Source: Apricaphanius iberus
Lineage: Eukaryota > Chordata > Actinopteri > Cyprinodontiformes > Aphaniidae
NCBI GenBank assembly: GCA_028564705.1
Contig: JAPXFQ010002718.1
Location: 1,798,001-1,862,000, forward strand
DNA length: 64,000 nt
Direction: 5' to 3'
Shown here: in pieces, positions 37,501-44,600 of the stretch
Position numbering within the stretch: position 1 is the stretch's first letter
Layout: the number at the start of each line of letters is the position of its first letter
Program-made: the position numbers and the translations under genes
Notes under the pieces: model-generated
What the model saw: only the letters and a program-made list of their open reading frames with translations
Told to the model about the DNA's origin: nothing
Database searches by the model: none

Positions 37501-40500
37501 ACTATTGAGGTTGAGGAAGATCTATTGTTTACCTGAACAAACTGAAATCTGTTAGACAAATAAGATTTAAACCAACCTAGTGCTGTTCCTATTATACCGA
37601 CACTTTGAAGCCTTTCTATGAGAATATTGTGAGTCAACAGTGTCAAAGGCAGCACTGAGATCTAACAGGACCAGAATGGTCACCAGTCCATTGTCTGAGG
37701 CTATGAGAATATCATTAGTAACCTTCACCAGAGCTGTTTCAGTGCTGTGATGAGCTCTAAAGCCTGACTGAAACTTCTCAAACAGCTCATTATTGTTTAA
37801 ATGCTCACATATCTGGTGTGCAACTATTTTCTCAAGAATTTTAGATAAGAAGGGAAGATTAGATATCGGTCTATAGTTAATTAAGTCGTTTTGATCAAGA
37901 GAGGGTTTCTTAAGTAGAGGTTTAATTACAGCAATCTTAAACTCCTGTGGTACATATCCATTGACTAAGGATAGATTCATTATATTTAAAATTGGAGCAG
38001 CGATCAGAGGGAAAACTTCTTTTAAGAGTTTAGTTGGGATTGGGTCTAAAACGCAAGTTGAAGGTTTAGATGAAGCTAATAATTTTAGTACATCACAAAG
38101 TTCGGCTGCATTAAAGCAGTTTAAGCATATATTAGGTTCCACCATTTTTGAGGCTGCCTCATTAACTAAGGAGGAAGCAAGCATATTGGGAAGGTTCCCA
38201 ATTATCTTATTCTTTATGGAGTCTATTTTATTTATAAAGAATTGCATGAAGTCGTCACTGCTTAGAGCTTGGGGAATGGTTGGCTCGATAGAGCTATGAT
38301 CCTGTGTGAGTTTGGCAACTGTATTAAAAAGAAACCTAGGATTATTTTTATTCTCCTCGATTAAAGATGAATAATATGCTGTTCTAGCTGTGTGAAGGCT
38401 CTTTTTATATAGCAATAAACTATTTTTCCATATTAAAAAGGAATCATGTAAATGCGTGGAGCGCCATTTTCTCTCTAGTTTTCTAACATTCTGCTTTAGG
38501 GTACGTAGCTCTAAATTAAACCAGGGAGTTAATCTTCTATGGCTAGCCACCTTCCTTTTCAAGGGGGCAACTTTGTCTATTGCCCAACGCAGGGAGGAAT
38601 TAACGCTATGAACTAAAATTTGTTATTGACAGAGAAAGTTAGATCAGTTCAAGAGAGAGAGAAACACCGACTTGCTACAAACGAGTTAGTCACAAAACAG
38701 GAAATGACGCGATACGTCTTACCAACGCGATACGTCTCCACCACCGTCTCCACGGTTTCAATTCAAAATATTTTGGTACTAAACCATTTAACAATTTATA
38801 GGAATTCACCAATACTTGTATGGGCCCTGATGCGTCTAATGCACTCATATCGGTATTGGCTAAAGTTGCCCGATACCTTGAACCGATACTTAACCTGTGG
38901 AAACTCTGCAATAATTTCACAGAAAATGTTCATTTTTAACTTTTAATTTTTTTGTTTTTATCTCATTTTTATGAATATTTTATTTTTTATCCACTTCACC
39001 ATTATTTGTTGTAAAAAACCAATGAAGAAAATAAAAACCATCTTCCAATTCATTCAATTTTTTCATGTGTTAGAAGTATCGGCATTGGTACTCGCTATCT
39101 GTAAGTACTCTGATCCATGTATCGGTATGGTATCGGTTTTAAAAAAAGGTGCATCGTTGCCTCCCTAATGATTTATAAACTAATTGGAGTATTTTAAAGT
39201 TTATTCTCTAAGCTACAGGGAGCCAGTGTAAGGACTTTAGAACTTGTGTTCTACTTTCCTGGTTCTAGTGAGCTGCAGCTGTCTGATTGACTTTTTAGGT
39301 AGACCTGTGAGAACGCTGTTGCAGTAATCAATCCGACTAAAGATGAATGCGTTTTTCCAGGTCCTGTTTAGAGATTAATTCTTTAATCCTAGAAATGTTC
39401 ATCAGGTGATAGAAGGCAGACCTTGTTATTGCCTTCATTTGACCATGGAGGTTCAGGTCTGAGTCCATTATTACACCTAGACTAGGCGCCCGATCAGTAG
39501 ATTCTAGTTTGATCAATTTGAAGCTTATTGCTCTCTCGTGATCGTTCCTCTTTACGTCCAATAATAATTACTTCATTTTTTTTCTATTCAGTTTCAGGAA
39601 GTTATGGGACATCCAGCTATTGATTTGCTCTACGCATTCACTTAGTGTTTGGATGGGTTCAAAGTTGCCACGTAGTGTGCCACGTACTGAATCATTTCAT
39701 GATTCTGTCTTTTGTGAACAGTTCTTTTTACGGTGAACACAAAACTAAATGTTAATCTGACCCTAAAGCACTAGAAACCAAATGAGTTCTCTAATGTTCC
39801 CAGCAGCTTCCCCCTGTCTCTGCGTTACACAGAGGACTAGTTGGAACCTGGAGCCCCTATCTCCCAAACAAGATACATTTTTTAGTTTAGCAAGGAGTGT
39901 GTCAGCAGGAATATGGATCTTCAGATGGCTGACCTGAACGTAAAGAACATATCATCTATCAAAATCCACACTGATATACAAGTTTTTATATAACGCAGAT
40001 GGTCATGGTCATTAACGTGTCCGTCAGTTCTACATATTTCTTAGTGTTCTATGCTAAATAAGCAGTATACGCAGCTTGGTACACTGCTGGGTTATTTTAA
40101 ACATTTTAAATGCTCTTATGAAATTATTGACCTTATATTTGGTTTAAACCTTAGATTCTGCTTTCTTCAATTCATTGGAGGTCATCAGACTTTCGCTCCC
40201 AGGATGGGGATGTATCATCCAGTCTTACTCTCTTCATATCTGTTGGTGGTCTTCTATTTGTGCACTCTACAACCCTGTTCACAGCTAACGGCTATCATCA
40301 GTCTTTGGGCCCTCCAGTCAGGGAGCTTTTGCGCGCGACATCCCGTTTCAACCATAGACTGCAGATGGATGGACGGAACTGGCAGGTTCCCACCACGGCC
40401 ATCTTGGCTATGTCACGCATCTCGTCATGTTTGGAAATGCAAAAAAATATTAAAAGTCCTGAGAGTGGAGCTTTGAGGGAGAGAGTGGATGATTGAAACA

Positions 40501-41686
40501 ATGAGCTAACTGAAGCTAACAGAGGTTAGCGTGCGCCTTTAGGTAGAAAACTGTGGTGGAGCCACTCTACTACCTCTCTGCCTTTAAGTCCGATTAAAAA
40601 ATGTTGTAAAATAAAAGCACGAAGGCCTTGATGATCCATAACTTTTCACTAAAACTATGCCAGTTTAATGAAAATAATTTTTAATAATCAATATGTAAAG
40701 AATAAATGAGATAATTTCAACCCATTATTTAGCAAGCAGCATTCTCCTAAGTGCACAGCAGAAATATAACTAAATATAGCGACTTTGTTACTTACGGGTA
40801 GGCATCACATTTTGCTGGCAGAGTTTGCCCCTTGTTTCAACATACATATAGTTAACGGATGAAAATAATTACACTGACTGTTTTCAAGTAGTTAAATAGT
40901 TGTTTTATTTAATTCGATTCACTTTTATTTATATAGCTCCAATTCACAACAAATGTCATCTCAAGGCACTTTACAAGAAAAGTAATCTCAATACAATTAT
41001 ACAAACATTCCAATCAGTTAAGACTTCTATGTAAGGAATCTATTCTGGCTATGTCTGCTTGTACAGTTTTTTTCTTCTTTTTTTTAAAAAACAATCAAAT
41101 ATCCAATTCCTTATATTTATTTAAATTATGGAACATAATGAAATCAAATTAATTTTAGTAATTGAAAGGAAAGAATTCAGGAATTCTTTGTTTAACACTG
41201 ATCAAAGTTTTATAAAAATGCACATTTGTATTTATTTTTCATGATTAAAGTGTACCGAAAGCATACCGAACCGTGATTTTTGATGTACTGTTACGCCTGT
41301 AAGTGGTAGAGCTAACTTCCTGACACGAGCGCTTTCTCTTATCCCCCAGGTGGTTCTACGAGGCGCTGAAGTATCCCCGCTCCCACCGGCTGGTGGTGCT
41401 GAACGGCGTGGCCATGGCGGTGGTGTTCTTTGTTGTCCGCATTGCCGTCATGCCGTCGTACTGGGCGAGCGTCTTCGCCACGTTTGGCACGCTGGCGTTC
41501 GAGCGGCTGGGCCTGGGAGCGCAGGTGGCCTGGATCACGTCATGCATCGCCCTGGACATCCTGAACACCATCTGGATGTACAAGATCGCCCGCGGCTGCT
41601 ACAAAGTCCTGAAGGGGAGATTAGGGGGAGGGCGGAGGGTTAAGGACGACGCAGACGAGAAGCACGCCAACAACCACACGGACTGA
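17041..41686 (+). CDS. tlcd4: TLC domain-containing protein 4 (formerly TMEM56), six coding exons
   Basis: Six exons (17041-17186, 24723-24812, 30761-30819, 33147-33241, 33355-33428, 41350-41686) join to 801 bases, encoding 266 residues plus TGA. Every intron is GT-AG and every phase is consistent. Recognition rests on family blocks: 'EWNSR' (about 45-49), '[16 protein letters not shown]' (69-84), the TLC/LAG1-type His-His pair at 118-119 in '[13 protein letters not shown]', '[24 protein letters not shown]' spanning exons 6 and 7, and '[11 protein letters not shown]' near the end. Hydrophobic stretches suggest six or so membrane segments, with a short lysine/arginine-rich cytoplasmic tail. 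The TLC superfamily includes ceramide synthases and membrane-lipid regulators; the exact activity of TLCD4 is not shown by the sequence. Fish often have two paralogues, and I cannot tell which this is. The introns are large and full of transposons, except intron 5 (113 bp). Confidence 0.93.
17940..18222 (+). mobile_element. TATCGG-family non-autonomous element
   Basis: This copy has the family order: a 'gtggtatcggggccgattct' head, 'ttttgtggttatttct', 'aattcaccatcatttgtt', 'aataaaaacctgtctt', 'ctgcaagtactcact', 'gtatc.tatcatattggtttga' and the end 'tgcatccctag'. It is under 300 bp and non-coding. The right end, TGCATCCCTA, is shared with other copies and hAT-like, but the left boundary and target duplication are unclear. 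Confidence 0.5.
18885..19732. mobile_element. Harbinger-like element with TTA target duplication, copy 1
   Basis: The left end is CCGGGAATAAACTTG after a TTA at 18882-18884. The right end, read on the complement, is GGCCAGGAATAAACTT, followed by TTA at 19733-19735. A 3-bp TWA duplication with GG/CC-type inverted ends is the pattern of PIF/Harbinger elements. The interior matches 62743-63865 ('caagcagcaga', 'gagggggcagagtacagaac' and 'tgtagggtagaaa.aaaac'). No transposase frame is present. It is interrupted by a younger element at 19261-19610, so the original was about 490 bp. Confidence 0.65.
19261..19610. mobile_element. hAT-like MITE nested in the Harbinger-like element, perfect 8-bp duplication
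   Basis: The element begins CAGTGTTAACGTTAACG and ends ACAACCCTG. The 8-bp sequence GTGCGGAC flanks it perfectly at 19253-19260 and 19611-19618. The body is a low-complexity series of AAAACTAA-type units. CAG.G...C.CTG ends plus an 8-bp duplication are hAT features. The duplicated site lies within the host Harbinger-like element, which fixes the order of insertion. Confidence 0.75.
19740..23860. other. Intron 2 interior, scattered repeat traces only
   Basis: Apart from the solo terminus at 20300-20352, this 4 kb is AT-rich intron. Traces include a TATCGATTC-type repeat block near 23180-23240 (a likely old hAT end) and a C/T-rich stretch near 21784. The longest frame (20798-21156, in two frames) has no recognisable motif. 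I see no exon with convincing splice sites. Confidence 0.4.
20300..20352 (+). repeat. Solo terminus related to the right end of hAT-like copy A
   Basis: The block 'aaaatctgcttagggtccc...ttggaccggccctg' parallels 5613-5653 ('aaattctgctcaaggcccta...cggccagccctg'). Only this end is recognisable here. Confidence 0.45.
23864..24356. repeat. Long hairpin (fold-back) repeat in intron 2
   Basis: The outer arms 23864-23895 and 24324-24356 are inverted copies over about 32 bp with two or three differences; the core is AGTAAATTTCCACCC versus GGGTGGAAATTTACT. The inner blocks 'ttttccagaaaaa.aactc', 'gtaagatt' and 'gttaaaagacaga.attttgagatta' are also mirrored, so the inverted arms extend about 150-200 bp each around a C-rich centre near 24085. 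It is non-coding and a likely fold-back MITE. Confidence 0.6.
24357..24615. other. Balanced-composition intron block with two GATA motifs
   Basis: Unlike its AT-rich surroundings this 260 bp has even base composition and no repeat signature. It contains AGATAAG twice (24487-24493 and 24530-24536) and homeobox-like TAATTG/TAATTA cores near 24571-24594. It lies about 110-370 bp upstream of exon 3. It may be a conserved non-coding or regulatory element, but that is only inference. Confidence 0.25.
24690..24711 (+). repeat. (TG)n microsatellite next to the exon 3 splice acceptor
   Basis: About ten and a half GT/TG units end 11 bases before the acceptor AG at 24721-24722. Only 'tcatttcccc' lies between, so the usual long pyrimidine tract is largely replaced by the dinucleotide repeat. 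Confidence 0.85.
24723..24812 (+). CDS. tlcd4: tlcd4 exon 3
   Basis: This is a 90-base exon between acceptor TTTCCCCAG and donor GTCTG|GTAAGA. It supplies the last base of Arg49, 29 full codons, and two bases of Trp79. The encoded piece is a hydrophobic segment ('[13 protein letters not shown]') followed by the conserved loop 'DDAVNADPV'. An alternative reading through the donor runs into a stop, as expected for intron sequence. Confidence 0.9.
24813..28055. other. Intron 3, proximal part, no gene
   Basis: This stretch contains CT-rich and GA-rich runs (24950-25390), a 28-base poly(T) at 25568-25596 and a possible short Tc1-type block ('gcagcatgatgctgccacc' near 25863). Around 26770-27030 composition is balanced and a frame of 86 residues is open, but it has no domain or convincing splice sites. 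Nothing else is recognisable. Confidence 0.4.
28056..28495 (-). pseudogene. Truncated Tc1/mariner element with transposase C-terminal remnant
   Basis: The left edge 'tacagtgggggataaaggta' is a TA target followed by a Tc1-type terminal repeat. Read on the minus strand, 28300-28495 translates in pieces as the transposase C-terminus: a block resembling '[17 protein letters not shown]' (from 'aaagattttctatggattga'), then '[14 protein letters not shown]'. It has frame breaks, and the segment with the two upstream catalytic aspartates is missing because the copy stops at about 28495. The second terminal repeat is absent. Confidence 0.7.
28840..29475. repeat. About 640-bp interspersed repeat, copy 2 (inverted partner of 15205-15900)
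   Basis: Matching blocks include 'cgcccctgcaggcagagcgg' (28973), 'gcagctggatcaaagaacaa' (29169), 'catttatcaagctgctta' (29239) and 'cgggtgcaaacaacaccca' (29322), each the reverse complement of 15220-15700 with substitutions. The copy lacks the last about 100 bp present in copy 1. Confidence 0.6.
29392..29545 (+). repeat. Two-copy tandem duplication, 75-bp period
   Basis: The unit starting 'ggctctgtctaaagcctgg' at 29402 is repeated at 29477 with one or two differences. It lies at the end of the 28840 repeat and is the only duplicated part of it, suggesting a local slippage or unequal-exchange event. Confidence 0.8.
29580..30640. other. Intron 3, distal part, no gene
   Basis: AT-rich up to 30230, then a more balanced 30240-30500. 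Frames of 61-69 residues in that part have no domain. No element ends were identified. Confidence 0.4.
30649..30691 (+). repeat. C-tract and (TCC)n microsatellite before exon 4
   Basis: A run of C bases interrupted by single A bases is followed by about eight TCC units. It ends about 70 bp before the exon 4 acceptor, upstream of the normal pyrimidine tract. Confidence 0.85.
30761..30819 (+). CDS. tlcd4: tlcd4 exon 4
   Basis: This is a 59-base exon between acceptor TTTTCCACAG and donor TTTATG|GTAAGC. It completes Trp79, then encodes residues 80-98 ('[19 protein letters not shown]') and the first base of Asp99. The reading frame continues past the donor in the raw sequence, but homology and phase both stop here. 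The small size and conserved splice phases support it. Confidence 0.9.
30985..31100. repeat. Possible Tc1-like flank fragment
   Basis: 'cagcacaaagtagtgctgga' followed by 'ggaaacggaaggagaatgat' resembles the non-coding region of common fish Tc1-like elements. A related trace is at 9105-9140. There are no terminal repeats and confidence is low. Confidence 0.25.
31228..32043. mobile_element. hAT-like non-autonomous element
   Basis: The left end is TAGGGCTTTTT with 'aatggattaatctagc' and 'atcgatcaat' subterminal sequence. The right end has 'ggaatcgagtaattcaacaaa' and AGCCCTA. The ends pair as TAGGGCT/AGCCCTA, and the ATCGA/TCGAT-type subterminal repeats are typical of fish hAT MITEs. The flanking octamers match only partly, so the target duplication is eroded or my boundary is slightly off. 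Confidence 0.5.
32333..32402 (+). repeat. Fragment of the L1 3' terminus
   Basis: The string 'gaaagtaaatctattgggct' and 'acactgccagataggacatg' parallel 62461-62536, the extreme 3' end of the L1-clade LINE ('gaaagtaaaactgttgggct' and 'atactgctagacaggatacg'). This is a minimal 5'-truncated copy in intron 4. Confidence 0.55.
33147..33241 (+). CDS. tlcd4: tlcd4 exon 5
   Basis: This is a 95-base exon between acceptor CTCCTCAG and donor GTGTTG|GTGAGT. It completes Asp99 and encodes residues 100-130. It carries the TLC-domain signature His118-His119 in '[13 protein letters not shown]', plus the preceding hydrophobic segment. The intron after it is only 113 bp, the one short intron in the gene. Confidence 0.92.
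33355..33428 (+). CDS. tlcd4: tlcd4 exon 6
   Basis: This is a 74-base exon between acceptor GGTTTTTGCAG and donor CAAAG|GTGAGA. It encodes residues 131-154 and two bases of Arg155. The piece includes '[15 protein letters not shown]', a strongly conserved core of TLCD4 proteins. Phase 0 in and phase 2 out match its neighbours. Confidence 0.92.
33430..34615. other. Intron 6, proximal part, no gene
   Basis: AT-rich intron. Minus-strand frames at 34115-34526 are open for 92-96 residues but show no domain or conserved motif. A single CTAACCCTAACCC telomere-like run occurs near 33786 and is too short to mean anything. Confidence 0.4.
34624..34973. mobile_element. hAT-type MITE ('GTGTCAAACTC' ends) with 8-bp duplication
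   Basis: The left end reads CACGTGTCAAACTCAAGGCC and the right end GAGTTTGACACCCTTG, giving the inverted core GTGTCAAACTC / GAGTTTGACAC. It is flanked by GCCTACAT (34616-34623) and GTCTACAT (34974-34981), an 8-bp duplication with one change. The subterminal 'ggcccgcgggccaaatccgg' block is a well-known hallmark of vertebrate hAT (Charlie-type) elements. The 350 bp is non-coding. Confidence 0.75.
35220..35436 (-). pseudogene. C-terminal fragment of an older L2 LINE, severed by the insertion at 35437
   Basis: On the minus strand this reads '[19 protein letters not shown]', '[16 protein letters not shown]' and '[11 protein letters not shown]', the standard C-terminal blocks of L2-clade RT proteins. 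An in-frame TAG precedes the first block. Its missing N-terminal continuation ('[16 protein letters not shown]') is found at 38767-38830, on the far side of the inserted younger L2. Confidence 0.75.
35437..38766 (-). mobile_element. Younger L2-clade LINE inserted in an older L2 copy, with target duplication
   Basis: The element lies on the minus strand. Its 3' end carries the 'gctatataaataaact' terminus and TTGAA-type tail at 35440-35470. Direct repeats TTTCAATTCAA flank it at 35437-35447 and 38756-38766. The coding part (36552-38622) covers the RT domain but not the endonuclease. Between the coding part and the 5' flank (38626-38755) is a non-coding piece with two 'acgcgatacgtct'-type units, either 5' UTR joined by internal deletion or foreign sequence. 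Total about 3.3 kb, antisense in intron 6 of tlcd4. Confidence 0.8.
36552..38622 (-). pseudogene. L2-clade reverse transcriptase, 5'-truncated and frameshifted
   Basis: Two overlapping minus-strand frames make one protein. The first (from about 38622, upstream residues '[13 protein letters not shown]' before the first Met) carries the pre-RT linker, '[17 protein letters not shown]', '[15 protein letters not shown]' and motif A '[12 protein letters not shown]'. The second (36554-37655) carries '[13 protein letters not shown]', motif C 'YADD' (its residues 88-91), '[11 protein letters not shown]', '[10 protein letters not shown]' and the C-terminal '[18 protein letters not shown]' to '[11 protein letters not shown]'. 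The switch is a single extra base within 37631-37635, just after motif A. The APE endonuclease that should precede the linker is absent. Otherwise conservation is high, so the copy is fairly young. It cannot retrotranspose itself. Confidence 0.88.
38767..38830 (-). pseudogene. Older L2 LINE fragment upstream of the insertion
   Basis: The minus strand reads '[21 protein letters not shown]', aligning with '[18 protein letters not shown]' of the younger copy and continuing, across the inserted element, into the fragment at 35220-35436. It sets the age order of the two L2 copies. Confidence 0.7.
38831..39175 (+). mobile_element. TATCGG-family element between L2 fragments
   Basis: The block order matches the copy at 17940: 'atatcggtattggc', 'aactctgcaataatttcac', 'cttcaccattatttgttgt', 'aataaaaaccatctt', 'gaagtatcggcattggtact', 'tatcggtatggtatcgg' and the terminus 'gcatcgttgcctcccta'. 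L2 sequence lies on both sides, but the flanking L2 pieces overlap by about ten residues of the consensus, so they may be two separate L2 copies and not one interrupted copy. Confidence 0.5.
39180..39690 (-). pseudogene. L2-clade LINE RT fragment (thumb region)
   Basis: Minus-strand pieces read '[12 protein letters not shown]', '[15 protein letters not shown]' and 'DLEK', then, after frame breaks, a LHWLP-like and an FKIL-like block. These correspond to the region just after motif C in L2 RTs ('[12 protein letters not shown]' and '[15 protein letters not shown]' in the copy at 36552). It has several frameshifts and is more diverged than the 36552 copy. Confidence 0.75.
40330..40500 (-). repeat. 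Interspersed repeat fragment, inverted relative to 10550-10700
   Basis: Reverse complement blocks 'ccactctca', 'atgacgaga.gcgtgac' and 'caagatggc..tggtgggaac' are shared with 10560-10650. The ORFs here (67-141 residues) overlap in several frames and have no domain. Confidence 0.45.
40909..41010 (-). repeat. L2 LINE 3' tail, short 5'-truncated copy
   Basis: This about 100-bp match to the 3' end of the L2 at 35440-35530 ('atttatatagc.cca.ttcacaac', 'atgtcatct.aaggcacttt') is in the same orientation and stops abruptly. Extreme 5' truncation is normal for LINE insertions. Confidence 0.75.
41350..41686 (+). CDS. tlcd4: tlcd4 exon 7 (last coding exon)
   Basis: The acceptor is CTTATCCCCCAG at 41349 and TGA ends the frame at 41684-41686. 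It completes Arg155 and encodes residues 156-266: 'WFYEALKYP', two or three hydrophobic segments ('[15 protein letters not shown]', '[20 protein letters not shown]') and a basic, charged tail. Composition is markedly G+C-rich compared with the flanking intron, as expected for a real fish exon. Confidence 0.93.
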
Positions 41687-44600
41687 TGTAGGAGGAGGAG
41701 CATTCAACACCACATAGAAGCAGGGACCCCCAGGTACTGACCACATCCGAGGGGGGACGAGGAGAGTTGCTCTCTGACTAACTCGAAGCACCAGCGATCC
41801 CAGCCTCACCGTTTTCTTCGTTTTCGTTTTTTTTCCCCTTTCGGTGAGCGGGGATTACGCCACTGCTGGGAGGTAGCTTCCTTTGCCTGCAGACAACAAA
41901 TTAGAGTTCACAAGCACACTTTTTAGCACCATCTGTCACTCCTGCCTCATCTCGCCCCAGCCGCCTCTCACGCTCAACTTCAGCCAAAGCCCCAATCCTC
42001 TGAAGTGCCTGTGGAGAAAAAACAGAACAGAAAAAACAAATGACAGGAAAGCAATAATAATGGAGCTGTAGGATCACTAAGTCTAACAAAGTTCTATTCC
42101 TCCCTTCAGTGAACAACTGGGAGCTCATTTCCCGTCCGCAGTGGAGGAGGTGCGGCCTTCAGAGCGGAGGACTCTCTCTCTGGCCTACAGGGCTCTCGTC
42201 TTAAATCCATCCAACCTCAGAGCAAGAGACAGACGAACACCAGGATGCCTCTCCTAGTTTTTACCTGCTGTGGCCTCCTTAGAAGACGTAGCGACTCTCT
42301 CTCCGTCACCAGCCATGCTTCTCCGTCCGCGAGGTGTATTTTTTATTTTTTTTTTCATTTGTTTTGTTGCTGCTCCGCCGCCTTCATTAGCCGAGACGGT
42401 AAGACGACGTCCATGACAACCCTCAGCCCCACGTAGTTTAATCAGAAGTCTTTTTGTTTTACATTACAGTAAGTCTGTCCATCAAGTCGGTCATATCAAA
42501 AGTCTCTTATAGGGACTTCCCTTTTTTTTTTTTTTTGCCCCTGTCCGTCCAGCAAAGACGCCTCAGCGTCGCTAGTCGGCGACAATAAATGTCCCTTTTT
42601 GCACTTTCTCACCTCAAAACTACGAACCCTGACGGCTTTTATTTGGATCTAATGCGATAGATCAACGTGAATTAGCGCAACTTTGTGTAGCAGAGGGAAC
42701 ATCTGAAAAGTGTGGCATGCATTCAGACCCCCTCCGCCATGTCTGTAAAGCTGTAAAGCAGGGACTTTGTTCCAGCTACGTTCCCAGAAAGGCAACAGTT
42801 TTTAAAGAGCCTGACTAATAATTGTCTCAACCACAGAACCCAACACACCTGAGCTGTGGACCTCTGCAGCTCCTCCAGAATTCTCCGCTCATGTCTTTGT
42901 AGACGTTTGCCGTCTTCTTTCTGCTCGCAGATTATGGATTAAACACCCGGAAGGGGGGGGGGTGTTATTAGAACCCCGATCCTGCTTTAAGATCTGAAGG
43001 TTTTTGGTTTCTCCAGGATTTATTTTGGAGTGAATCAGAAGTTCAGCTTTTCAGACAAACTGTCAGCCACTTTGCGTTGGTCTATCATTACACAAACGGA
43101 TTTTGTACTTGGGTGAGGGGGAAACCTACCGCCCATTCGTAACAGTTGGCCGATCATACGGCAGAACGTCAACACTAGACTTAGTAAGGCCTTTTTCTTT
43201 TTTTTTCAATTCGTTTGTTCGCTTGCTCCTCTCCCCCGCTGTCCACCCACGAGTCGGATCGATGTGGAACGGCGCGCTGCTCGGGGAGGCGCCGCGGCAA
43301 CCTGCATGCCCAGTCGTGTCCCCCCTTTTATAGTATAAACTATAGATCTTCATCGTATAGCATGGTTAGACTGACATAACTCTGTGATGCCTTAGTGAAA
43401 CTGTCAAGGTAGATGAAAACCATCTAATTATTGATTGCATTAATATTAATCTAATTGATGGTGGTGGGGGAGGGCGGGGGGTTGTCTTCCAAACTCTTAC
43501 CTCCTACCCCTCCAACACGGAGCATACTCAAAGCATGAACTTCTTGTACTTTTGATGATGATTTCTCCTCGCTGTGCATGTTTCTACAGCATTTACACGT
43601 TCAGCATCTATGCAGGTGCCATCTGCATCGTGGGAAACTCTCGAATCGTCGACACACCTTCAGTACTTGCCAGTACTTGTCTTTTTTTCCTTTTTCTTTT
43701 TTTATTCTGTTGTTTTTCTTTCCTGATACAGAGATTTTTCTTTGTAAAAGCTTCGCTGTAAGCAGACTAATCACCACAACATGGCAGACAGAAATACGGT
43801 CATCTCTCAGATGTAGCTTCACGAGCAGAAGACCAGGATCGAGCTTTCCTATATAAGCACAAACATTAACCAAATGTTACCCACCCACCCCCAAAGCAGA
43901 ATGACTGCATGTTTCTACGTGTGAACACTAGAGGGAGCAACAAGCTCAGCTGTCCAGTTTGTGTCAGATGAGGAGCTTCTTCTCCAACCTTTCCTAACTA
44001 CTTCCACCTCATTAAATTGCAGTTTCCCCAGCAACAACTTTCAAACAGCACCTGGACTTGGATTTATTTTTTTATGTTTCAAACGAACAAGAAAACATGA
44101 AGTCAGAAATAAGCGGGGACATTTGGGGTTTCTTACTCACCCCCAATCTCAAAACCCAATATGGCGCCCTTACTTGTAAAACTGAGGGATAGTTGAAGTA
44201 AAAATGAAAAACACTGTATAAGAACTTCACGGTTGTTTGGCGTTAATTTAGTCACACACAATAATATTCAAGCTCCTTTCGCGATCACGTTGCTACAAAG
44301 TGCAAAATACAGAAAGATGTCATGTCAGAGATGCAGGGATCCATTTTTTTTTTTTTTTTTTTTTTACTTTTAAGATTCTGATTAATTTGAACTATAAATG
44401 ACCCAAATTTATTTATTTACTCCACTTTTTGTACATTTTATGTAAAATTTACCCGTCCAAATAATGAAATGTTTGTAGAAAAATACAATGCTTTTTCAAA
44501 AAAAACACCCCCAAAATATTTTTGAAGAAAAAAAAAGAAATCCTTCAAATTCTCCCGGTTATTTAATGTGAACATCTATAAAGGAACTTTATCTAAAATG

